From: a virus
Strand: one strand, 5' to 3'
IMG/VR virus record: IMGVR_UViG_3300027791_001841
Location: 16,894 to 80,893 of that record
DNA: 64,000 nucleotides
Shown: one piece after another, positions 7,256 to 16,800 of the stretch
Layout of the letters: each line of letters opens with the position of its first letter
Position numbering within the stretch: the stretch's first letter is position 1
Notes under the pieces: model-generated
Database searches by the model: none
What the model saw: only the letters and a program-made list of their open reading frames with translations
What the model was told of the DNA's origin: nothing
Made by a program: the position numbers and the translations under genes

Positions 7256-8080
7256 ATGTTTAACTTTAAACGAAATAAGAAAAGTTGGTTACGTTTTTAC
7301 TCACTAGATGAGAACGTTGCTACCTTATATCCAATTGAGCCTGCAGGTAATGCAGACCGTAAATTTAATGATGTAGGAACTAGAAGGGTTCGCCCTGAAA
7401 GTGGTAATCAAATATCTAAAAATTGTCCCGGTATCAAACCGTTGATGAAGTCAGGATATGTTCTTAGAGCGCCAGCAGACTTTGTTATTAAAACAGGGCC
7501 TGATATTGAAAACCTTGGTTGGGAAGTTCCATTTCACTTTGTAAAACCTAATAGTGGCAATTACACTATTCAAGGATACGAGTACTATATTAATTGGCAT
7601 GCGCCTTGGCAGACAGAACCATTAATTCCAGATGACACTAAGAATACAAATAAGCCCTATCATAATTCAGCAGTTAAAGTTGAAACTCCTTGGAGAGTAA
7701 AAGCTAGTGATGACATGTTGTTATTACAGATGCCTGTTTCGTATAACAACGAAACAAGATTTACGGCTGCTTACGGAATTATTGATCCAATGTATATGCA
7801 TGCCATTCCTGTGCAATTGTTTTGGCATGTACTTGAAGGCGAGACATTAGTTAAAGCAGGCACTCCATTAGCACAGTATATCCCAATTAGTCGATCAATG
7901 TTACACGAACACGAAATAACAGTGGACACTGGCGGCGATATTGAACGAGAAGTTGAAGATGCATTTGTGTTTGCTAATCATCACAAGTTTGCTAAAACAG
8001 ATAACGTAGTTGCTAAAGTACAAAGAGTAATGAAATTATTTAAGCACTTCAAAAAGAAATATCCAAAATCTAAACTTTAA
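7256..8080 (+). CDS. Conserved phage protein (possibly DUF6065-like)
   Basis: 274 residues with no enzyme motif I can name. The pattern CPGIKPLMKSGYVLRAPADF near residues 60-80 resembles the DUF6065-type families, in which a conserved CP precedes a (S/G)-GY/W-x-L-x-x-P motif. The middle is rich in aromatic and Pro residues (YYINWHAPWQTEPLIP), and the C-terminus is strongly basic (FKKKYPKSK). It follows the glycosyltransferase within an accessory sugar-related group. No good ribosome site precedes the ATG. Confidence 0.6.
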   Translation: MFNFKRNKKSWLRFYSLDENVATLYPIEPAGNADRKFNDVGTRRVRPESGNQISKNCPGIKPLMKSGYVLRAPADFVIKTGPDIENLGWEVPFHFVKPNSGNYTIQGYEYYINWHAPWQTEPLIPDDTKNTNKPYHNSAVKVETPWRVKASDDMLLLQMPVSYNNETRFTAAYGIIDPMYMHAIPVQLFWHVLEGETLVKAGTPLAQYIPISRSMLHEHEITVDTGGDIEREVEDAFVFANHHKFAKTDNVVAKVQRVMKLFKHFKKKYPKSKL

Positions 8081-8093
8081 AAAAGGAACTACT

Positions 8094-8216
8094 ATGCTTA
8101 ACAATATTTTAAAAGTCTTAGCTATAATTTTTTTAACAGAACTTTGTATCTTATACGGGTCTGATGTGTACACTATGTTATTTTATGTGGACCCATTTTA
8201 TACAATTGAACCATGA
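8094..8216 (+). CDS. Small single-span membrane protein, 40 aa
   Basis: The ATG at 8094 follows AAAGGAAC by 6 nt. The TGA at 8214-8216 overlaps the next ATG (ATGA at 8213), a typical coupled junction. Residues 5-20 (ILKVLAIIFLTELCIL) form one hydrophobic segment, and the tail is short and aromatic. The function is unknown. Spacing and start/stop overlap support it as a true gene. Confidence 0.65.
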   Translation: MLNNILKVLAIIFLTELCILYGSDVYTMLFYVDPFYTIEP

Positions 8217-8917
8217 AACGATTTATTTTTGATGTTGACGGAACACTGACACCTAGCAGGCAGCGCATTAATGCTGATTTTCAACGCTGGTTTTTAGAGT
8301 TCACATACGACAACGCTGTACATCTTGTTACAGGCAGTGACTATCCTAAAACTGTAGAACAAGTTGGTACTAGTATTGTTGAAAATGTTAATACTGTTTA
8401 CAATTGTAGCGGTAGTGATGTTTGGGAAGCTGGAAAGAATATTAGAAGTTCAGACTGGGTTTTACCGTTAGTAGAAAAGTCTTTTTTAGATGGAAAGTTA
8501 GTCGAAAGTACATTTCCTTTACGCACTGGATTACATATTGAAAATCGTACAGGTATGGTAAACTATAGTATTGTAGGACGTAATGCTACAATGAAAGAAC
8601 GCAAACTGTATGCTATTTACGACAACGAACACAACGAACGAAATAAAATTGCATCAGAATTCAATAATTTGTTTCCAAATTTACAAGCAACTGTAGGTGG
8701 CGAAACTGGTATTGATATTGCACCACGTGGCAATGATAAAAGTCAAATATTAAGCGACTTTGATTCTAATGACGAACTACACTTTTTTGGTGATGCTATG
8801 CACAAAGAAGGAAATGACTATCCTTTAAAGCGACAAATCATTGACAATGATTTAGGAATGTGTTATACTGTAATAGACTGGAAACACACTTGGGAATTAT
8901 TAAAACAACATGATTAA
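8213..8917 (+). CDS. HAD-superfamily phosphomannomutase-like protein (eukaryote-type PMM fold)
   Basis: 234 residues. HAD motif I is FDVDGTLTPS at residues 5-14, with the two catalytic Asp. NRTGMVNYSIVGRNA in the cap domain closely follows the substrate loop of eukaryote-type phosphomannomutases (RNGMLNVSPIGR). Motif III/IV is HFFGDAMHKEGNDYP near residue 196. If active, it would interconvert mannose 6- and 1-phosphate for GDP-mannose, or act as a sugar phosphatase. It is coupled to the small membrane protein before it and overlaps uvdE by 8 nt. Confidence 0.78.
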   Translation: MKRFIFDVDGTLTPSRQRINADFQRWFLEFTYDNAVHLVTGSDYPKTVEQVGTSIVENVNTVYNCSGSDVWEAGKNIRSSDWVLPLVEKSFLDGKLVESTFPLRTGLHIENRTGMVNYSIVGRNATMKERKLYAIYDNEHNERNKIASEFNNLFPNLQATVGGETGIDIAPRGNDKSQILSDFDSNDELHFFGDAMHKEGNDYPLKRQIIDNDLGMCYTVIDWKHTWELLKQHD

Positions 8918-9959
8918 ACGTATAGGCTTCGCATGTAAATACATGCACCCGGACCAAACACAGACTAAGAAAGTATTAGAAGAAATTCAGCGGCCACTAA
9001 ATACAAAAAGTACAACAGTACAGTGGCTTAATAGACAAACCCGTGAAGTTGCTGAAGAACGGTTGTGGGATATTATGGTTCATAATGTACAATCGTACAT
9101 GAACCTAATTACATATGTTGGAGGTTTACCAAATGAATTACGAATGGTTAGACTTGGTAGTGATGTACTTCCTGTGTATACTCAGCATGAGTGGTCTTAT
9201 TTTTGGCGTAAGCCGGATGTTGTTGCGTACTGTGAGAAAAACTTTGCAAACGTTGGCAAACAAGCAAGAGCCCTCGATGTTAGACTCTCCATGCACCCAG
9301 GCCAATTTACAGTCCTTGCTTCAGATAGTCCGGAAATAGTAGAGAGGAGCATAGAAGAATTTGAATATCACACCGATGTCATCCGCTGGATGGGCTATGG
9401 ACGCACATTCCAAGACTTCAAGTGCAACGTCCATATATCAGGCAGGCAAGGTCCAGCCGGTATTAAACATGCAGTCAACAACAGACTTTCTCAAGAGGCG
9501 AGAAACACTATTACGATCGAGAACGACGAAAACAAATGGGGAATCGCAGACAGTCTTGAGCTTGCCAATACCTGCGCACTCGTACTCGACATACACCATC
9601 ACTGGGCAAGAGAAGGTGAATATATTTTACCCACCGATGATAGATTTAAACGCATAGTTGATAGTTGGCGCGGTGTACGTCCTGCAATGCATTACAGCTA
9701 CAGCAGAACAGAACACTTGCCTGAAGGCTTTGCACATGACACTATGCCTGATATGCCTGTACTATTAGAACAAGGCTACAAAAAAGGTAAACTAAGAGCG
9801 CACAGTGATTATTATCCTAATGATAAAGTTAATGACTGGGCATTAAGTTTCTTAGACTATGCAGATATTATGTGTGAAAGTAAATGTAAGAATTTAGCGA
9901 GTATTAAATTGTATGAGCATTACTTAGGCAGCAAAACTCTCGCCGCAGCCGCAGCTTGA
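8910..9959 (+). CDS. uvdE: UV damage endonuclease UvdE
   Basis: 349 residues with a TIM-barrel endonuclease fold that nicks 5' of UV photoproducts. The conserved metal-binding stretches are in order: RLSMHPGQFTVLAS (about residue 125), CNVHISGRQG, TIENDENKWG, LDIHHHW and RPAMHYSYSR. UvdE occurs in other marine T4-like phages and suits a sunlit habitat. The last 36 nt overlap the opposite-strand iscA-like gene, and the Ala-rich C-terminus is encoded in this overlap. Codons between about 9260 and 9610 are richer in G/C third bases than the rest of the gene. Confidence 0.93.
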   Translation: MIKRIGFACKYMHPDQTQTKKVLEEIQRPLNTKSTTVQWLNRQTREVAEERLWDIMVHNVQSYMNLITYVGGLPNELRMVRLGSDVLPVYTQHEWSYFWRKPDVVAYCEKNFANVGKQARALDVRLSMHPGQFTVLASDSPEIVERSIEEFEYHTDVIRWMGYGRTFQDFKCNVHISGRQGPAGIKHAVNNRLSQEARNTITIENDENKWGIADSLELANTCALVLDIHHHWAREGEYILPTDDRFKRIVDSWRGVRPAMHYSYSRTEHLPEGFAHDTMPDMPVLLEQGYKKGKLRAHSDYYPNDKVNDWALSFLDYADIMCESKCKNLASIKLYEHYLGSKTLAAAAA

Positions 9960-10262
9960 TGTTGCATTAGGATTTCTAATTACAAGTTGAGATCCAAAAA
10001 CTTCTTTAACAAAATCAACTTCAGTGCCAGCGACATACATTACACTAAACTCATCAATAGCAAACTTGCCATTGGGTAAGTCAATAACTTCGTCATTCGC
10101 TTCAACAGCATCTTCCATCTTCCATTCGTATTGAAATCCGGCGCAACCGCCGCCCTTGACTTGAAGTCGGACGACAGGTTGGCCTTGTTCAGTAATCAGA
10201 GTCGACATGTGGTCGATAGCTGACTGTGTAATTGATACTAATCTTTTTTCCAAATTGTCCAT
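9924..10262 (-). CDS. A-type Fe-S cluster carrier (HesB/IscA family)
   Basis: 112 residues. The three conserved cysteines of A-type carriers are present: GGGCAGFQY (near residue 40) and the C-terminal SSCGCGESF. Such proteins pass Fe-S clusters to target apoproteins. A second, different A-type protein is encoded at 32489-32815. It converges with uvdE, sharing 36 nt of coding sequence, and its start overlaps the small membrane protein gene upstream by 25 nt. Confidence 0.92.
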   Translation of the reverse strand: MDNLEKRLVSITQSAIDHMSTLITEQGQPVVRLQVKGGGCAGFQYEWKMEDAVEANDEVIDLPNGKFAIDEFSVMYVAGTEVDFVKEVFGSQLVIRNPNATSSCGCGESFAA

Positions 10263-10405
10263 GCACCATAACCGATTGCGCCATATGCTGCTATTTTAGC
10301 AAATGGTCCTGCTATTAAAACTATCACACCGACTGCAATTAAAATTGTCCCGTCCCATGATGTTCTTTCTTCTAATCTATCTTTAATCCAATTAATAGGG
10401 TTCAT
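10238..10405 (-). CDS. Small membrane protein, 55 aa
   Basis: ATG at 10405 follows GGAGAAACAAA, a good ribosome site. The first 18 residues are hydrophilic, followed by a long hydrophobic region (about residues 19-50: TILIAVGVIVLIAG and on) that could form one or two spans, and a Lys-Lys-Asp end. Its 3' end overlaps the iscA-like start by 25 nt in a different frame, suggesting coupling. The function is unknown. Confidence 0.65.
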   Translation of the reverse strand: MNPINWIKDRLEERTSWDGTILIAVGVIVLIAGPFAKIAAYGAIGYGAWTIWKKD

Positions 10406-10457
10406 TTTGTTTCTCCATATAATTTTCGCTCACATGTATATTTAGTTAAAAATAATT

Positions 10458-10745
10458 TTAAAATTTAGAGATTGGGATGTCTTGAGATATTGGAAGATCC
10501 CATATTTGCTTTTGCTCTACACCTTTTCGTTGTGCAAATCTTTTGGCATCACAGTTGCTACACACATGAAAATAGTTGTTGCTTAATCTAGTTCTATTAA
10601 TCTTCTTAAGGTCTCTGGTAAATACAGTATCACAATTGTCGCATTGTAAATGTACAATGGTTTTAGCTCGACAATATTCGTGAGTATTGCCTAATTTGCT
10701 TTGCCGAGTGTAATGAGTATTAATTCTTTCTGTCTTTATGAACAT
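10458..10745 (-). CDS. Conserved T4-like phage zinc-ribbon protein, 95 aa
   Basis: Two CxxC pairs (CDNCDTVF near residue 35 and CSNCDAKRFAQ near residue 62) form a probable zinc ribbon, with a basic N-terminus (KTERINTHYTRQSK). The sequence closely resembles a small protein widespread in T4-like marine phages. It may bind nucleic acid, but no activity is known to me. It is preceded on its own strand by a late-type box (10751-10757) at 5 nt from the ATG. Confidence 0.75.
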   Translation of the reverse strand: MFIKTERINTHYTRQSKLGNTHEYCRAKTIVHLQCDNCDTVFTRDLKKINRTRLSNNYFHVCSNCDAKRFAQRKGVEQKQIWDLPISQDIPISKF

Positions 10746-10750
10746 GTTAT

Positions 10751-10757
10751 TATTTAC
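10751..10757 (-). promoter_or_regulatory. T4-late-type box, 5 nt before the ATG (minus strand)
   Basis: On the minus strand GTAAATA (10757 to 10751) is followed by 5 nt and ATG 10745. The geometry is the same as at 3622, 37810, 42410, 42808 and 48648, but on the opposite strand. Confidence 0.5.
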
Positions 10758-10787
10758 TCTTTTACATTAGGCTTATAAAATTATTGG

Positions 10788-10794
10788 CTAAATA
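10788..10794 (+). promoter_or_regulatory. T4-late-type promoter box (CTAAATA)
   Basis: CTAAATA, the form of the late box usual in marine T4-like phages, lies 31 nt before the giant tail-fibre gene. No -35 hexamer is evident, as expected for a late promoter. Confidence 0.6.
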
Positions 10795-10825
10795 TATGTA
10801 GATGAAAGACTTATTGGGGTTATAA

Positions 10826-13800
10826 ATGGCACGTAAAATTGTAGATATTGGTAGTATTGGAAACGACGGTACCGGCGATAGTATTAGAGATTCGTTTCGT
10901 AAAACAAATGACAACTTCAAAGAGCTGTATAGCTCATTAGGACTTGGTGATAAACTTACATTTATTGCTCTTGATGATACACCACAGTCATTCTTAGGGC
11001 AAGAAGGTGCAATATTAGCGGTTAATCCAACCACTGACGGAGTACAGTTTAAGCAACTTACAGCTGGTCTTGGCATCACAGTTGATGATATATCAAACTC
11101 TAATCAAATTATTATATCTACTGAATTTAGTGAAATTTCAGGCGATACTTCACCACAACTAGGTGGTAACCTTTCAGTACAATCAGGTGGTAACACCTAC
11201 AGAATTCAAGGCTTAGATACTCCGGTAACTTCAGATGAGGCTGCTTCTAAAGGATATGCAGATACTAAAATTTCAAGAGCAGGTGTTGGTACTATTGACC
11301 CTGCTACAGGCAACCAAAACGTAGCGTTTGGTACTATGACAGGGCCGTTAATTTTAAGCAGAAGCCCAACGCCAGAAGATGACGAGCTATATGACGGCTT
11401 AATTGCTGCAACAAAACAATATGTTGATGGTGCAGCGTTTGGTAGTAGTGTAAATCTTTATGTTGCTACATCAGGACAAGACGAAAGAGTTGGAGTTAGT
11501 GAAGAACTACAAGGTAGAGCTCTTGCTTATGCATACAAAACAATTGAAGCTGCTCTAAAACGTGCAGAAGAAATTGTTTTAGAATCATTAGACGATATTG
11601 GTCCATACAAAAAACAACTTACTTACAATAACGGTTCAGGAATTGTAACACTATCACAAATTGATACTTCACCTGATTCAGGTACTGGATTTGCTGGTAC
11701 TGCTAGAATGAGTGTTGACAAAGTTACAATGAATGCTCCTGGTGCAAACTATCAAGCAGGCGATATTATTACACTGTCGGGTGGTACAGGAACAAGTGCA
11801 ACTATTAAGGTGCTTTCAACAGCAACTTCTCCAGGTGCAATTACAACGTTTCAACTAGTAGCACAAGGTGATTATACAGTATTACCAGGAACTGTAGGAG
11901 TTGCAACTACTTCCGATAGTACATTTGGTCTTGGAGCTACATTTGATATTACATATAAAGTCAATGGGGTTGATATTAGTGCTGGTGGTAGTGGTTATAG
12001 TTTAGTATCAGTAAGAGTAAGCGCAGCACTTCCGGCTGTAGGATCGTTTGGTAATGCAGTTATTAGTAGCGGAATTATTACTAGTGTTGACATTTTAGAT
12101 GCAGGTTCAAACTTTACAACAGTACCAACAGTTGAAGTTGACTTACCAAGATTCTTATTAGCAACCGGCGGATATCGTACAGATTACACAGGTGATGTAT
12201 TAACAGATACTCCTGTAGCATTTAGAACTAGAGACATTAGAGAAGGTTTATTCTTACGAGGTGAAACATCTGGAGCGTTAGCACAGATCCTAGCACACAC
12301 AGGTGCATTAGATAGTAACGGCAACGAAATATTTGATGTTGACATTAAGTATGGTACATTCTTAATTGACGAAGCTATTTCATACGGTGACATTACTAAC
12401 CAAGTACAAATTTCATTGTTTATTGAAAGTGGCATATACCAAGAAAACTATCCACTTAAAGTACCGAAGAACGTTGCTATCATTGGTGATGAATTTAGAC
12501 GAGTATTAATTAAGCCAAGACCAGGAACATCGAGTTCTCCTTGGTCATTCCAGAAGTTTAGAAGAGACCCTATAGTTGACGGGTTGACTGTTGCAACACA
12601 ATTATACGGTCATCATTATCTAAGTGATTCACTATCACCTGTATACCCTAAAATTGATAATGCAGGTGGACGTACAAAGGCAGCGGCGCTTATTAAATTA
12701 AACAAATCGTTTATCCAAAACGAAGTTGTTGAATGGATCAATCTACAGATTGCTACGAATACTGCACCGTTTACACAATCATTTACATATAATCAAGCAC
12801 TATGTAAACGTGATGTTGGACTAGTTGTTGACGCTATGATCTTTGATATAAGGTATGGTGGATATAACAGAACAATTTCCGCAGGTTTAAAATATTATCA
12901 AAGTGCGAGTGGGCGTGTTGCTATTGGTGCGCAACTATCTCAAACAATTGCAGGTCTTGAAAGAGCCCAAGCAGCAATTGATTATGTTCTTACTAACGTT
13001 GCACTACCTGGCACAATTACTACTGCACTACAAATTATTGATACTTCATTCATAGCAGAAACTGGCTCACAAGGAGTAGTTGCTGAATTATTTGATGCTA
13101 TTGAAGATGTTATGGACGGTTCAGGTTCAGTTAACTATCCAAAAGAAAATGATGTACTAGATGTGTTCTTAATGAACGATGCTAACATTATTAGAGCTGT
13201 TACTGGTCAAGGACATGGCGGCTTTATGATGGTGCTTGATCCAGAAGGACAAATACTTGCTAAGTCACCGTACTGTCAAGAATCTGCATCATTTAGTAAA
13301 TCTATTAACAAGCAAACATTTGCTGGTGGTATGTTTGTTGACGGCTTTGCTGGTAACTTACAGTTTCAACATGCTTCGTCAACATCTAATACAAGAATTG
13401 AAGTTACAGGATTAGAAAGACTGCCGCAGTTGCCTGCGTCGTTTATTGTTGATGACACTGTTTTTAGAATTAACTATGTTAGAGATTTTGTATACAATAA
13501 AAACGGATCATCTGCATCATTTATTTTAGATGAAACTACAGCATTTACTAGAGCTGCTGGTGCTGCTGTAACAACTATTTCACAAGCAAGTCCAGCAACA
13601 TTTACAAAAGTAGCACACAGACTACAAGAAGGTGCTGTTGTTAGATTTACTACAACAGGAACACTACCTTCACCGTTAGTAGTTGGGCAAGATTATTATG
13701 TATCTGGTACAAATATAACTACTAACACGTTCCAAGTTAGTGCTACGCCAGGCGGTGCAGACATTAACACAACTACAGCAGGGTCTGGAACACACAGTCA

Positions 13801-16800
13801 CGAAAGAATTTATGAAGTATTGATGCCTGGTAACAGATCAATGCTATCAAACGACTTTACACAAGTTGCTGATATGGGTTACGGCCTACTAGCAACAAAC
13901 GGTGGTTTAACAGAAGCAGTATCTATGTTTACATATTACTGTTATGCTTCGTATATGTCAATTAACGGTGCGCAAATTAGATCCGTTGGTGGGTCAAGTG
14001 CGCATGGTATCTACGCACTTGTTGCTGAAGGCTCGGATCCATTAGAAGTTCCGACACCAACAACATTGTATCATGATCTAGCACAAGCAGTTACATGTTA
14101 CTTCCCTAGTGCATCGTATGCAAACGTACAAGCCGGACTATTTTTGTTTGTTGAGGGTTACGATTATACACCATTAAACAATTCAGAACTTGAAGTTAAT
14201 CACGGAAACCTAATTTATAGATACCCAGTTACATCGGTTGCAACTGCCGACTTACCTGCAGGTGTTGTTAGACTTAACTTAACCAGCGACACAACTGGTA
14301 ACTTTGACGGAATATTTGCTGTTATTCCAAACGGCACTAAGATGTCATTACGTTCAAACTCACAGGTTATGTTAACAGGTGAACTTGTTAACGTTGCTAC
14401 AAGACCATCCACAGGTTTGATTTTACAAGAATACACTGATGTTTATCGTGTGTTACAATTTGAGTCAGAAGCAGATAGTAGAGGTAATTATGAATTTACT
14501 GCTACTGCTACTAATCCTGGTGTGTTTACATTTAAAGCAACTATAACAACAACTGCATCAAGCGGAAATGTAGCAACATTTAGTCAGAATCACGGATTAG
14601 TTGTTGGAGATACAATTGTTCCAGATGGCTCTGGTGGTGGATTAACTGGCGGTACAACATATCATATTATCGACGTACCAGAATATACTAGCGTTGTTTT
14701 AAGTGCAACAGCAGGCGGTAGTGCAGTAACACTATCAGATGCAACTCCTAATTTAAAAGTAGTTGTTCCACACAAACTACTATACAACTATAGACTAAGT
14801 TTTAGTTCAAGTAATACATTACCAGCAGGAATCACTGCAGGTGAAACGTATTGGATTAGAGAAGAAAATCTAACTGCAACAACTTTTGAAATATCAAATA
14901 TTATTAACGGAGCTGGGCCAGTTGAAATTACTAATACTGGTACTGGTACGCATAGTGCGATTATTGAAGGTGTTACTAGAACAACACTTAGAGAAAACTA
15001 TAACTACATTGACTTAACTGTTTACAAACCAGGTGAAGCAAAAGCTGCTACAACACAGACATTTACAGTGTCGGTTGCAAGTCCAGCAGTGATTACAAAA
15101 TCCAGCCACGGATTTAGTCAAGGTGACCCAATTACTCTTAACACCACAGGCGCATTGCCAACAGGGTTAAACACAAGTAACCATTACTTTGTACACACAG
15201 TTTTAAATTCAAACACATTTACAGTAAGTGTTGGATATCCAACACTAGCAGGCGCTGTTCAAATTGACACAACTGGCACACAAACAGGTACACATACATA
15301 TCATGTTCCGACAGGTGCAGTAGGAGATAGTAGTTTTGCAGTTGTTGCTGTTGCACCGCAAGAAAGAATAAGGGTAGCAGGTAGTACATTTGTATGGAAC
15401 GGTGAAATATATGTAATTAACACCTACGAAGATGAAACTGTAACCGGTAATCCATGGGGCAGACTTACACTTGACCGTCCATTAGTAGATAGCTTAACAC
15501 AGTTTGAAGCAACATACTCTATTAAATCAGCGGTGCGTAGAGGGTCGCTTGGTGCTAGAGGTAAGCTAACAATTAGGATTTCATTGACTCGTGTTACATC
15601 ACACGATTTACTTGAGATTGGTACTGGCTCATATGCTGATACAAACTATCCAACAGAAATTTATGGACCGCCGGTTAACGCATTTAACCCTGACACTGAA
15701 ACTGATGAACGTACAGTGGGACGTGTGTTCTATGTAACCACTGACCAATTTGGTAACTTCAACGTTGGACCATACTTTAGAGTTGACCAAGGTACAGGTC
15801 AGGTTACATTCTCAGCAGCTATTGCTTTGAGTAACTTGGACGGTATTGGATTTAAACGTGGTGTTCCAGTTAGTGAATTTTCAACAGACTCAGCATTTAC
15901 TGATAACGCTGTTGATACTGTTCCAACAGAGAACGCAACAAGACTTTATATGGAAAGACGACTAGGTACATCGCATAGTGGTGCTCCTATTACACAAGCT
16001 AACTTAATACCATCAATTAGTGGTGGCTTTATGGCTCTAGACGGGTCGTTGTCTATGAAGTCTCCAATGTCGCTAGGTAATCAAAAGATTATTGATATTG
16101 CAGATCCTACACAACCAACAGACGGTGTTAACCTTAGAAGTTTAACATTTACTAACTTACAAGAATTTACAGTTAGTGACCTTAAAGCTAATGATATTTT
16201 AGTGTTTACTGGTAACGGTAACGATGCTATTAACAGTACAATAGTTGGTGATATTGCATTAGACATAGACTCAACACTTGGTACAATTGATGCACAGATA
16301 CAACCAGGTGTTATTGTAAACAATGATATTAATGCATCAGCAGCGATTGCTCAAAGTAAGTTGACTATGGCCGATGCTCAAACAAGAGCAGATGCAACTG
16401 GCATTACACAAGCAGAAAAAGGCATTGTAGCACTTGATAATACATACTTTACTGTTACTAACGGTTGGGTTACTATTACAAACAGTACAATTCCAAAAGC
16501 AAAACTAACAAATGTTGCTGCTAAGTCTGTAATTGGTAATAACACACTTGCTCCTGCAACACCAGCCGATGTAACATTTACTACTATTGTTGATGACGGT
16601 GGTGCTATTAAGAAAACACAATATAGTAGTACAGGATTCTTAAGAAGAACTAGTGGATCTAGTAATACTGCTGATGTTGATTATGGCATGATTGAAGCAA
16701 CATCAAATTCAACTTCAAGTACATTGATACAAAGAGACGGTAACGCAGATGCTAGTGCAAGAATATGGAACGCTACAAGTTCGTTTACAGTCAGCGGCAA

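Noticed and set aside
9115-9657. Two extra plus-strand frames inside uvdE (74 and 98 codons)
   Set aside because: They are caused by the unusual codon use of this segment; the uvdE frame carries all conserved motifs.
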